DNA from: Actinomadura sp. KC216
Lineage (GTDB): Bacteria; Actinomycetota; Actinomycetes; Streptosporangiales; Streptosporangiaceae
Direction: 5' to 3'
DNA length: 45,371 nucleotides
Assembly: GCF_004348535.1 (NCBI RefSeq)
Contig: NZ_SMJX01000029.1
Location: 1-45,371, forward strand
Under the pieces are notes generated by a model. It was not told the origin of the DNA. It made no database searches and saw only the letters and a program-made list of their open reading frames with translations. Both the position numbers and the translations under genes were made by a program. This document shows positions 31,163 through 39,123 of the stretch, one piece after another. Numbering within the stretch: the first letter of the stretch is position 1; the number at the start of each line of letters is the position of its first letter.

Positions 31163-32181
31163 GCGTCGCCTCCGAGGTAGCTGTAGTGGCGCAGCAGCGG
31201 CAGGGTCATGGCGGTGACCCTGCGCTGGTCGGCGGACGGGAGCGCGGTCCGCCACCGGTCGTCGGACCGGACGTCGATGTGCCCCGTGCGGAACCGCATC
31301 GGGTTGCCGGACGCCGTGTGGTTGGCGGTCAGCTCCGCGCCGCCGTCCCCGACGAAGGCCAGCGCCTCGTCGCCCGCGGGCAGGCCCGCGAACCGGGCGA
31401 TGTCGCGGAGCCGGGCGCGCGGATCGGCCACGAAGTCCTCGTAGCGCATCCGCCGCACCCGCACGCCGCGGCGGGCGAGGAGCTGGTAGGCGCCGTTCTC
31501 GGCGTTCCAGTGGACGGCGGTGCGCGGCGGCGACCACCGCGTCATGAACTCGTCGCCGCCCTTGTCGGCCTCCGGGCGCCGCACCTCGCGCGTCCACGAG
31601 TAGGCCACGCCGCGGCTGTCCCGCACGACGTGCAGGACCCGCAGGTCGAGGCGGCCGGTGCGGGCCGCCCAGCGCAGGCAGAACGCGAGCGACGCCTGCT
31701 TGCTGGAGTCGATCAGGACGGACGCGCCCGTCTCCCCCGCGACGGCCCGGTACAGCCGCAGGTAGTGGTCGACGTACTCGGCGACGAGCGCCGCGCGGTC
31801 GGCCGGAAGCCGGTCGCGGGCGAGCATCGGGATGTGCCGGGTGCGGTCGACGGCGGCGCGCAGCTCGGCGAGCCGGTCCAGGTCGAGCACGTCCCAGCCG
31901 CCGAACGCCGCCTCCCCGGCGCGCCGCCACACCGGGCACTCGCCGAACGGGACGCCGCAGCCGCACCGCTCCCCCGCGTGGACGCCGCGCTCCCACAGGT
32001 GGATGACCTCGCCGAGCGCCATCGCGCCGGGCAGCTCGCCGAGCAGCCGCTCGACCAGCGTGGTGCCGCTGCGGCCGAGGCCGCCGAGGAACAGCACGCG
32101 GGGCGGGTCCGTCCGGTCCGCGGGCCCGGTCTCGCTTCCGGCGGGCTCAGCGGACACGTCCGCGCTCCGGTGGGGGGACAT
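31159..32181 (-). CDS. PAPS-dependent sulfotransferase (second copy)
   Basis: The 340-residue protein is a second, different sulfotransferase. The PAPS 5'-phosphosulfate loop is LFLGGLGRSGTTLVERLLGE (core GRSGTT, near 36-41), and the 3'-phosphate region is LHVVRDSRGVAYSWTREV (near 182-199). A cysteine-rich stretch ERCGCGVPFGECPVW follows the first motif, as in some actinobacterial sulfotransferases. VLIDSSKQ and RMRYEDFVADP match the family. It differs from the first copy in length and motif wording, so the two probably sulfate different positions or sugars. It starts 118 bp after the cysN stop, on the same strand, downstream of the sulfate activation genes. Confidence 0.9.
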   Translation of the reverse strand: MSPHRSADVSAEPAGSETGPADRTDPPRVLFLGGLGRSGTTLVERLLGELPGAMALGEVIHLWERGVHAGERCGCGVPFGECPVWRRAGEAAFGGWDVLDLDRLAELRAAVDRTRHIPMLARDRLPADRAALVAEYVDHYLRLYRAVAGETGASVLIDSSKQASLAFCLRWAARTGRLDLRVLHVVRDSRGVAYSWTREVRRPEADKGGDEFMTRWSPPRTAVHWNAENGAYQLLARRGVRVRRMRYEDFVADPRARLRDIARFAGLPAGDEALAFVGDGGAELTANHTASGNPMRFRTGHIDVRSDDRWRTALPSADQRRVTAMTLPLLRHYSYLGGDA

Positions 32182-32299
32182 GCGTCATCGGCTCGACCTC
32201 GCAGGTTCGGGGGGTGTAGGGAGCCCATTGTTCCGCACCTCACCGGGCGGTGTGACCCGGTTCAGTGTGATGCGTCTGCTTTGTGGTGGCCTCTCCTGG

Positions 32300-33607
32300 C
32301 TACCGGGCGCCGGTGATCATGCCGGCGCCGACGGTGTTGTTGGTGGCCTCGTCGATGAGGATGAAGCCGCCGGTGAGCCGGTTGCGGCCGTAGTCGTCGA
32401 CGAACAGCGGCTGCGTGACCCGCAGGGAGACGCGGCCGATCTCGTTCAGCTCCAGCGCCGCGGCCTGCTCGTCGCGGTGCAGGGTGTTGACGTCCAGGCG
32501 GTAGTGCAGGTCCTTCACCAGGGCGCGGGCCGTGCGGGTCGTGTGCTTGATGATCAGCTTGGACCGGGGCGCGAGGGTGCGGTCGGGGGTCATCCAGCAC
32601 ACCATCGCGTCGATGTCCTGCGCGACCTCGGGCCGGTTGTGCGGGCGCGCGATCATGTCGCCGCGGGAGATGTCGATGTCGTCGGCGAGGCGCAGCGTGA
32701 CCGACATCGGCGCGTACGCCTCGTCCACCGGGCCGCGCGGCCCGTCGATGTGCGTGATCGTCGTGGTCAGCCCGGACGGCAGGTGCACGACCTCGTCGCC
32801 GGGCTTGAGCACGCCGCCCGCGACCTGCCCCGCGTAGCCGCGGTAGTCGTGCAGCTCCGGGTCGGTGGACGCGTGCGGGCGGATCACGTACTGCACCGGG
32901 AACCGCACGTCGATCAGGTTCCGGTCGGACGCGATGTGCACGTGCTCCAGGTGGTGCAACAGCGACGACCCCTCGTACCAGGGCATGTTCACGCTGCGCT
33001 GGACGACGTTGTCGCCGTGCAGCGCCGAGATCGGGATGAACGTCATGTCGGTCACCTCCAGCTTGGAGGCGAACGCCGTGAACTCGTCCACGATCCGCTC
33101 GTAGACGCCCTGGTCGTAGTCGACCAGGTCCATCTTGTTGATCGCGACGACGAGGTGCGGGACCTGCAGCAGCGTGGTCAGGAACGCGTGCCGCCGCGAC
33201 TGCTCCAGGATGCCCTTGCGGGCGTCCACCAGGATGATCGCGAGGTCGGCGGTCGACGCGCCCGTCACCATGTTCCGCGTGTACTGGATGTGGCCGGGGG
33301 TGTCGGCGATGATGAACTTGCGGCGCGGCGTCGCGAAGTAGCGGTACGCCACGTCGATCGTGATGCCCTGCTCCCGCTCGGCGCGCAGCCCGTCGGTCAG
33401 CAGCGCCAGGTTCGTGTACTCCTCGCCCCGGTCGGCGCTCGTCTTCTCCACCGACTCCAGCTGGTCCTCGAAGATCGACTTGGAGTCGAACAGCAGCCGC
33501 CCGATCAGCGTCGACTTGCCGTCATCGACGCTGCCGGCGGTGGCGAACCGCAGGAGGTCCATGCTTTTCACAGTGGAAGGGCCCTGCTCGGGCTCGGTTC
33601 CGGCCAT
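32300..33607 (-). CDS. cysN: Sulfate adenylyltransferase subunit 1 (GTPase)
   Basis: The 435-residue CysN is the GTPase subunit that drives APS formation by CysD. The G-domain has GSVDDGKSTLIGRLLFDSK (P-loop), DTPGHIQYTRNMVTGAS (G3) and AINKMDLVDYD (G4), followed by two EF-Tu-like beta-barrel domains (RFPVQYVIRP, VLKPGDEVVHLPSG, LIIKHTTRTARALV). It ends without the APS kinase domain found fused to CysN in mycobacteria. That kinase is instead in the 14.2-15.7 kb fusion. Its ATG overlaps the TAA of cysD by one base (TAATG), so the two subunits are translationally coupled. Confidence 0.96.
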   Translation of the reverse strand: MAGTEPEQGPSTVKSMDLLRFATAGSVDDGKSTLIGRLLFDSKSIFEDQLESVEKTSADRGEEYTNLALLTDGLRAEREQGITIDVAYRYFATPRRKFIIADTPGHIQYTRNMVTGASTADLAIILVDARKGILEQSRRHAFLTTLLQVPHLVVAINKMDLVDYDQGVYERIVDEFTAFASKLEVTDMTFIPISALHGDNVVQRSVNMPWYEGSSLLHHLEHVHIASDRNLIDVRFPVQYVIRPHASTDPELHDYRGYAGQVAGGVLKPGDEVVHLPSGLTTTITHIDGPRGPVDEAYAPMSVTLRLADDIDISRGDMIARPHNRPEVAQDIDAMVCWMTPDRTLAPRSKLIIKHTTRTARALVKDLHYRLDVNTLHRDEQAAALELNEIGRVSLRVTQPLFVDDYGRNRLTGGFILIDEATNNTVGAGMITGAR

Positions 33608-34524
33608 TAGAAGTAGCCCTCCTTCTTACGGTCCTCCATCGCGGCCTCGCTGGTGCGGTCGTCGGCGCGGGTCTGGCCGCGCTCGGTGATCCGCGTGGCC
33701 GCGATCTCCTCGATCACCTCGTCCAGCGTCACCGCGGACGACTTCACCGCGCCCGTGCAGGACGCGTCGCCGACCGTCCGGTACCGGACGGTCGCCTCGA
33801 ACTCCGGCTCGTCGTCGCCGCGGTTCGCGAACCCGGTCTCCGCGTCCAGCAGCAGCCCGTCCCGCTCGAACACGCGGCGGGTGTGCGCGAAGTAGATCGG
33901 CGGGAGCTCCAGCCCCTCCCGGCGGATGTAGTCCCAGATGTCCAGCTCCGTCCAGTTCGACAGCGGGAACACCCGCACATGCTCACCCTGAACGATCTTG
34001 GTGTTGAACAGGTTCCACAGCTCGGGCCGCTGGTTCTTCGGGTCCCACTGGCCGAACTCGTCCCGGAACGACACCACCCGCTCCTTCGCCCGTGCCTTCT
34101 CCTCGTCGCGGCGCGCCCCGCCGAACGCCGCGTCGAACCGGTGCTCCTCGATGGCGTCCAGCAGCGACGTCGTCTGCAGCCGGTTCCGGGACGCGCGGCG
34201 CCCCTTCTCCTCCACCACCCGGCCGCTGTCGATCGACTCCTGCACCGACGCGATCACCAGCCGGATGCCGAGGTCGGCGACCCTGCGGTCGCGGAACTCG
34301 ATCACCTCGGGGAAGTTGTGCCCGGTGTCGACGTGCATCACCGGGAACGGGATCGGCGCCGGCCAGAACGCCTTCTGCGCCAGCCGCAGCATCACGATGC
34401 TGTCCTTGCCGCCCGAGAACAGCAGCACCGGCCGCTCGAACTCGGCCGCCACCTCGCGGAAGATATGGATCGACTCGGCCTCAAGGATGTCCAACTGGGA
34501 CAGCAGATAGTCGCAACGCTGCAT
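33607..34524 (-). CDS. cysD: Sulfate adenylyltransferase subunit 2 (PP-loop)
   Basis: The 305-residue CysD catalyses the transfer of AMP from ATP to sulfate. The PP-loop is LLFSGGKDSIVMLRLAQKAF (SGGKDS at 37-42). HVDTGHNFPEVIEFRD, DAAFGGARRDEEKARAKERV, FPLSNWTELDIWDYIRREG and RYRTVGDASCTGAVKS are all characteristic. Length and C-terminus (DRKKEGYF) are normal. It starts at ATG 34522-34524 with a poor ribosome site, 184 bp downstream of cysQ. That gap is GC-rich with many GGGCC/GGCCC small hairpins and must hold the promoter of the cysDN-sulfotransferase run. I see no SAM or T-box element there. Confidence 0.96.
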   Translation of the reverse strand: MQRCDYLLSQLDILEAESIHIFREVAAEFERPVLLFSGGKDSIVMLRLAQKAFWPAPIPFPVMHVDTGHNFPEVIEFRDRRVADLGIRLVIASVQESIDSGRVVEEKGRRASRNRLQTTSLLDAIEEHRFDAAFGGARRDEEKARAKERVVSFRDEFGQWDPKNQRPELWNLFNTKIVQGEHVRVFPLSNWTELDIWDYIRREGLELPPIYFAHTRRVFERDGLLLDAETGFANRGDDEPEFEATVRYRTVGDASCTGAVKSSAVTLDEVIEEIAATRITERGQTRADDRTSEAAMEDRKKEGYF

Positions 34525-34708
34525 GTTCTAGGGCTCTTTTCACGCTGTTGTGGCAGATGCACCGGTGGCCGACGGGACGAGGCCACACCGGATCGAACGC
34601 CGGCCCGCGGTGATTCAGTCCCGCCCGGCGGTGGCCCTTTCGGGCGGTCCGCCGGGCAGCCCGGCCGTGCGGGCCGGTCGGGCCATGCGGGTCGCCCGGG
34701 CCGACTGG

Positions 34709-35656
34709 TCAGTCGGGCAAGGCGCCGCGCACGTCCCGGATGCCGGTCAGCAGCGTCGGCGCCGACACGGGGTGGCACACCAGGATATCCGGCAGCCGGG
34801 GGTCCTCCCGGTTGTACTCCAGCGGCGCCCCGTCCACCCGGGACGCGTGGGCCCCCGCGGCGAGCGCCACCGCCGCCGGAGCGGCCGAGTCCCACTCGTA
34901 CTGGCCGCCGGCGTGCACATACGCGTCGACCTCGCCGAGCAGCACCGCGGATATCTTCGCCCCCGCCGACCCGATCGGCACGAGCTCCACGTCCAGGTCG
35001 ATCCTGTCGGCGAGTTGCCGGAGGAAGTCGGGCGGGCGGGTGCGGCTGACGGCGATGCGGAGCTTGCCCGCGTCCGGCGCCGGGGCGTGCAGCGGGACCT
35101 CGCGCGGCTGCCCCTTGCGGGACGCGTCCTTCCCGGCCGTCACCGGGTCGGGCTCGCCGGGATCGACCCGGACGAGGGACGCGCCGCCGGTCGCGTCCGT
35201 CCGAAGCGTCAGGCCCTGCGCCGGGAGCGCGACCGCACCCGCCACGAGCCGCCCGCCGCCGGACGGGTCACGCCGCCACAGCGCCACGTGGACGGCCCAG
35301 TCGCGGCGGCCCTCCTCGGAGAACTCGCGGGTGCCGTCCAGCGGGTCGACGATCCAGACCCGGTCGGCGGTGCGCCGCTCCGCGTCGGAGGCGTTGCGGG
35401 TCGGGGCGCGGTCGTCGCCGCCCGCCCGCTTCCCCGCGACCGACGCGCGGCCCTCCTCGGACAGGACGGCGTCGCCGGGACAGCGCTCCGCCAGCGCCGC
35501 CATGAGGTACTCGTGCGCCCGCAGGTCGCCGGTGTCCTTCAGGGCCCGCGCGTCGGCGAATCCCTGCTCGTCCCGCACGTCCAGCAGCAGGCGTCCCGCC
35601 GCGGCGGCGAGGTCCGCCGCCAGCGCGTGATCGTCCGCCGCCGCTTGCACCGTCAT
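34709..35656 (-). CDS. cysQ: 3'(2'),5'-bisphosphate nucleotidase CysQ
   Basis: The protein (315 residues from ATG, or 313 from GTG) belongs to the inositol monophosphatase superfamily and removes the 3'-phosphate from PAP, the by-product of sulfotransferases. Metal ligands lie in VLSEEGR (Glu67, Glu68) and WIVDPLDGTREF (101-112), with the distal YEWDSAAPAAVALAAG. The ATG at 35654-35656 sits right next to AAGGA; GTG two codons later (35648-35650) has a better six-base spacing and may be the true start. Its place between the sugar-phosphate transferase and cysDN fits relief of PAP inhibition in a locus that uses PAPS. A long Arg/Asp insert (about 72-97) lies before the metal motif. Confidence 0.92.
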   Translation of the reverse strand: MTVQAAADDHALAADLAAAAGRLLLDVRDEQGFADARALKDTGDLRAHEYLMAALAERCPGDAVLSEEGRASVAGKRAGGDDRAPTRNASDAERRTADRVWIVDPLDGTREFSEEGRRDWAVHVALWRRDPSGGGRLVAGAVALPAQGLTLRTDATGGASLVRVDPGEPDPVTAGKDASRKGQPREVPLHAPAPDAGKLRIAVSRTRPPDFLRQLADRIDLDVELVPIGSAGAKISAVLLGEVDAYVHAGGQYEWDSAAPAAVALAAGAHASRVDGAPLEYNREDPRLPDILVCHPVSAPTLLTGIRDVRGALPD

Positions 35657-35770
35657 TCCTTGATCACGTTCCCGGCTCGGCTGGTTTGCTCGGTCAACTT
35701 TCTCATGCGTCCAGGATGCCGCCGCGCGGCAGGGTGGACGATCCCGGCATGGGCGGTCGGATAGGCAGGG

Positions 35771-37258
35771 TCAGTACGCGCCGGAGCCGCGGAAGACCGC
35801 CGACCACGTCTTCCACATGATCTGCAGGTCGAGGGCGAGCGTCCAGTTGTCGACGTACCGCAGGTCGAGCCGGACCGACTCCTCCCACGTCAGGTCGGAA
35901 CGGCCGCTCACCTGCCACAGGCCCGTCAGCCCGGGCTTCACCACGAGCCGCCGGTACACGTCGCCACCGTACTGGGCGACCTCCTCCGGCAGCGGCGGGC
36001 GCGGCCCGACCAGCGACATGTCGCCGCGCAGCACGTTGAACAGCTGCGGCAGCTCGTCCAGCGAGTACCGGCGCAGCCAGCGGCCCACCGGCGTCACCCG
36101 CGGGTCCGCGCGGATCTTGAACAGGACGCCGTCGTTCTCGTTGTGCTGCAGCAGCTCGACCTTGCGGGCCTCCGCGTCCCGGACCATCGTGCGGAACTTC
36201 CACACCGTGAACTCGCGGCCACCGCGCCCGACCCGCACCTGCCGGAACATCACCGGGCCCGCGCTGGTCACCTTGATCATGAGCGCGACCACCGCCAGCA
36301 GCGGGCTCAGCAGCACCAGCCCGGCCAGCGCCGCCGTCCGGTCGAACATCCCCTTGAGGACCTTGCGGACGCCGTCCAGCTCGGGGTGCTCCACGTGCAG
36401 CAGCGGGAGGCCCGCCACCGGGCGGATCGAGATGCGGGGGCCGGTCACGTCCATCAGCGCGGGCGCGACCACCAGCTCGACGTCGTCGCGCTCGATCTGC
36501 CAGGCCAGCCGGCGCAGCGCGGTGCCGTCCATCTCCGGGCAGGCCAGCACCGCCACCGAGTCGGCGCCGATCCGGTCGGCGACCGCGGCCGCCTGGCTGA
36601 AGTCGCCCAGCACCGGCACGCCCTCGACCTCGCTCACCGCGTCGTCGCCCGCGGCCAGCGCGGGCGGCAGGCACACGGCCGCGATGTCCATCCCGTGGTA
36701 GCGCTTCTGCTGCAGCACCCGGATGAGGTCGGCGACGGACGTGCGGTGCCCCACCGCGACCACGCGGCGCATGCACTCGCCGTTCCAGCGCCTGCGGTGC
36801 AGCCACTTGCGCAGCCGGTACCGCGCGAACACGTTGAGGAGCGTGCCAAGCGGCATCGCCATGACCACGTAGCCGCGCGCGACCTCCGTCTTGGTGGCGT
36901 ACGCGATGATCGCCAGCGAGGCCGTGAAGATGAACCCGGCGCGCAGGACCCGGTGGAACTCCTCGTAGCCGACGCCGATGTACCTCGGCTGGTACGCCCG
37001 GCACAGCATGAGCGTCGGCACCCACAGCACGGGCAGCGCCAAGGTCAGCGCCACGTACGGCGCCGTGTAGGACCCCGTGGGGTTCTCCGGCACGCCCGGG
37101 AAGCGGAGCACGAACGCGATCACACCGGCCAGGAGCATGCTGAAGAAATCGAGACATCCGGCGAACCGGCGGTAGGATCCGCTCCAGCTCTGGGAGGTCA
37201 CGCGTCGCTGCTCATGGCTGATCGATGACTCGGCCTGGACCTTGTCAACGACGGCCAT
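35771..37258 (-). CDS. Polyprenyl glycosylphosphotransferase (initiating sugar transferase)
   Basis: The 495-residue membrane enzyme attaches the first sugar phosphate to undecaprenyl phosphate and so starts each repeat unit. It has four N-terminal membrane segments (about 30-150), a Rossmann-like cytoplasmic domain (VAVGHRTSVADLIRVLQQKRYHG), a fifth hydrophobic helix (TAALAGLVLLSPLLAVVALMI, about 310-330) and the catalytic bac_transf domain. The last includes FTVWKFRTMV, LRRYSLDELPQLFNVLRGDM, SLVGPRPPLPEE and KPGLTGLWQVSGRSDLTWEE. The layout is WbaP/CpsE-like, which usually transfers Gal-1-P or Glc-1-P, but the sugar is not certain here. The leader of about 100 bases has a predicted promoter and an inverted repeat. 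Confidence 0.94.
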   Translation of the reverse strand: MAVVDKVQAESSISHEQRRVTSQSWSGSYRRFAGCLDFFSMLLAGVIAFVLRFPGVPENPTGSYTAPYVALTLALPVLWVPTLMLCRAYQPRYIGVGYEEFHRVLRAGFIFTASLAIIAYATKTEVARGYVVMAMPLGTLLNVFARYRLRKWLHRRRWNGECMRRVVAVGHRTSVADLIRVLQQKRYHGMDIAAVCLPPALAAGDDAVSEVEGVPVLGDFSQAAAVADRIGADSVAVLACPEMDGTALRRLAWQIERDDVELVVAPALMDVTGPRISIRPVAGLPLLHVEHPELDGVRKVLKGMFDRTAALAGLVLLSPLLAVVALMIKVTSAGPVMFRQVRVGRGGREFTVWKFRTMVRDAEARKVELLQHNENDGVLFKIRADPRVTPVGRWLRRYSLDELPQLFNVLRGDMSLVGPRPPLPEEVAQYGGDVYRRLVVKPGLTGLWQVSGRSDLTWEESVRLDLRYVDNWTLALDLQIMWKTWSAVFRGSGAY

Positions 37259-37331
37259 AAACCACTCACCAATCCCCTGTAACGCGCGCCCCGTCAGCGC
37301 GATTCACACCGAAGACGGTTGAACGTCGCGT

Positions 37332-37356
37332 GAGGTTCACAAGCATCACGAACCTC
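37332..37356 (-). promoter_or_regulatory. Inverted repeat in the sugar-transferase leader
   Basis: GAGGTTC (37332-37338) and GAACCTC (37350-37356) are perfect 7-bp arms around 11 bases. They lie within the predicted transcript, a few bases past the predicted start. It could be an operator or an RNA hairpin. Confidence 0.5.
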
Positions 37357-37367
37357 GTTCGAGCAGC

Positions 37368-37395
37368 ATCCTACGACCGCCTTTGCCGTGGTCAG
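37368..37395 (-). promoter_or_regulatory. Predicted promoter of the initiating sugar transferase
   Basis: On the minus strand CTGACC (37390-37395) and TAGGAT (37368-37373) are spaced by 16 bases and fit the SigA-type consensus well (TTGACC/TANNNT). Transcription would begin near 37361, about 100 bases before the ATG. The 294-bp gap to pth is otherwise empty. Confidence 0.5.
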
Positions 37396-37552
37396 CGGAC
37401 AGACACCCCCAAAACCACGAGAACACCGGCAAAACAGGCCGGACGTGCGGCGGAACCGCCCCCGGACCTCGGGGATCGTCTCTCATCGTGATCTTGCGGT
37501 CCCGCTCTGTGGCCGGATCCGGTCAGTCCGTAGGAAAACGCAGGCCGTTCGC

Positions 37553-38128
37553 TCAGCCCGCGTGGAAGACGTTCTGCGCCGCGCCCAGCCCGTCGGCGAT
37601 CAGCGCCTCCACCGCGTCCGCCGCCCGGTCCACGTCGAGGTCGAGGTCCTTCCGCTCGGCCGCCGAGAAGTCCTTCAGGACGAACGCGGCCGCGTCCATC
37701 CGCCCGGGCGGGCGCCCCACCCCGAACCGCACCCGCAGGTACTCCCGCGTGCCGAGCGACTTCGTGATCGACCGCAGCCCGTTGTGGCCGTTGTCACCGC
37801 CGCCGAGCTTGAGCCGCACCGCGCCGAACGGGATGTCCAGCTCGTCATGGACGACGATCAGCCGCTCCGCGGGCACCTTGTAGAAGTCGCACAGCCCCTT
37901 GACCGGGCCGCCCGACTCGTTCATGAACGAGCGCGGCTTCGCCAGCACCGCCCGCGCGCCCGCCAGCCGTCCCTCCAGCACCTCCGCCCGCGCCCGGTGC
38001 GCCTTGAACCGCCCGCCCGCCCGCGCGGCCAGGACGTCCAGCACCATGAACCCGGCGTTGTGCCTGTTCTTCGCGTAGCCCGGCCCGGGATTGCCCAGGC
38101 CGGCCACCAGCCAGAGATCCGCGCTCAC
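37553..38128 (-). CDS. pth: Peptidyl-tRNA hydrolase
   Basis: The 191-residue enzyme releases peptides from stalled peptidyl-tRNA. Diagnostic segments are [21 protein letters not shown] (catalytic His in NRHNAG), [36 protein letters not shown] and [15 protein letters not shown] 38126-38128 is chosen because GGAGGAG precedes it and the family N-terminus begins there; the frame is open to 38170. It lies 110 bp downstream of rplY in the conserved pth-rplY-prs-glmU set. Confidence 0.97.
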   Translation of the reverse strand: MSADLWLVAGLGNPGPGYAKNRHNAGFMVLDVLAARAGGRFKAHRARAEVLEGRLAGARAVLAKPRSFMNESGGPVKGLCDFYKVPAERLIVVHDELDIPFGAVRLKLGGGDNGHNGLRSITKSLGTREYLRVRFGVGRPPGRMDAAAFVLKDFSAAERKDLDLDVDRAADAVEALIADGLGAAQNVFHAG

Positions 38129-38238
38129 CCGAACTCCTCCACAACGAGGACGGCCCCCGCCGGTGCGCACACCCGCAGGGACCGTGAAGGACTATGCGGC
38201 CCGAAGAACGCCGGTCACCCGGCGCCCGGCCGCCTCCG

Positions 38239-38865
38239 TCACTCGGAGGCGGACTCGCCCTCGGCGCCGGCCTCGCCCTCGCCCTCGGCGGCCTCCGCCT
38301 CGGCCTCGACCTCCGGCTCCGTGGACACGGTCGCGTCGCGGATCTGGACGATCAGGGTCTCCTCGTCCGCCATCAGCGTGGTGCCGGACGGCAGCTTCAG
38401 GTCCCTGGCCAGCACCTGGCTGTCGATCTCCAGGCCGCTGATGTCCAGCTCGACGGACTCGGGGATGTGCGTGGCCTCCGCCTCGACGGAGATCTCCACC
38501 GCCGTCTGCGCGACCTGGCCGCCCGCGACCACGTCGCCGACCAGCACGACGGGCAGGTCGACGGTGACCTTCTCGCCGCGCTTGACCAGCAGCAGGTCGA
38601 CGTGCTCCAGGAACCCCTTGATCGGGTCGCGCTGCACGTCCTTCGGCAGCGCCAGCTCGGCGCCGCCGCCGAGGCCCTCGATCGTCAGCAGCACGTTCGG
38701 CGTCTTGAGCGCGAGCATCAGGTCGTGGCCCGGAAGCGAGATGTGCTGCGGGTCGGTTCCGTGACCGTAGAGCACGGCGGGCACCCTGCCGGCCCGGCGG
38801 GTGCGCCGCGCGGCACCCTTACCGAACTCGGTGCGCGGTTCGGCGGCGATGCGTACCTCGGACAC
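38239..38865 (-). CDS. rplY: 50S ribosomal protein L25/general stress protein Ctc
   Basis: The 208-residue protein binds 5S rRNA. The N-terminal L25 domain (SEVRIAAEPRTEFGKGAARRTRRAGRVPAVLYGHG) is followed by the TL5/Ctc C-terminal beta domain (VDLPVVLVGDVVAGGQVAQTA, VELDISGLEIDSQVLARDL). An acidic Glu/Ala tail (EVEAEAEAAEGEGEAGAEGE) closes it, as is usual in actinobacteria. It starts at GTG 38863-38865 behind GAGGAG. It is encoded upstream of pth and downstream of prs, all on one strand. Confidence 0.96.
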   Translation of the reverse strand: MSEVRIAAEPRTEFGKGAARRTRRAGRVPAVLYGHGTDPQHISLPGHDLMLALKTPNVLLTIEGLGGGAELALPKDVQRDPIKGFLEHVDLLLVKRGEKVTVDLPVVLVGDVVAGGQVAQTAVEISVEAEATHIPESVELDISGLEIDSQVLARDLKLPSGTTLMADEETLIVQIRDATVSTEPEVEAEAEAAEGEGEAGAEGESASE

Positions 38866-39123
38866 GGCGAAAACTCCTCATTGTTGCGATCCACGGCCGT
38901 CCGCCATCGGACGTCCGCTACGGACAGTAGCGATCCTCGCACGCCAACGGGGGGCGGGCGACTCAAAGACTCATTGCGTTACCCAGGGAGCGCGGGACCT
39001 AACCGGCACGCACTGAACGACCTGAGGCAAACGCGGTCGCCAAAGTCTAGCCGATCGAAGACCCACCCCAAGCCGCAGCCGCCCCTCCGGCGCCTGCGAC
39101 GCCGGGGCCAGAAGGAGGAGATA

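Noticed and set aside
32262..32600. A 112-codon minus-strand frame at the 3' end of cysN
   Set aside because: It overlaps cysN in another frame and is His/Arg/Pro-rich with no family match.
13376..37258. A recently acquired genomic island with integrase and attachment sites
   Set aside because: The location between two conserved blocks suggests a variable region, but I found no integrase, transposase, flanking repeat or clear shift in base composition. The tRNA-Gln at 42.0 kb is not at its border.
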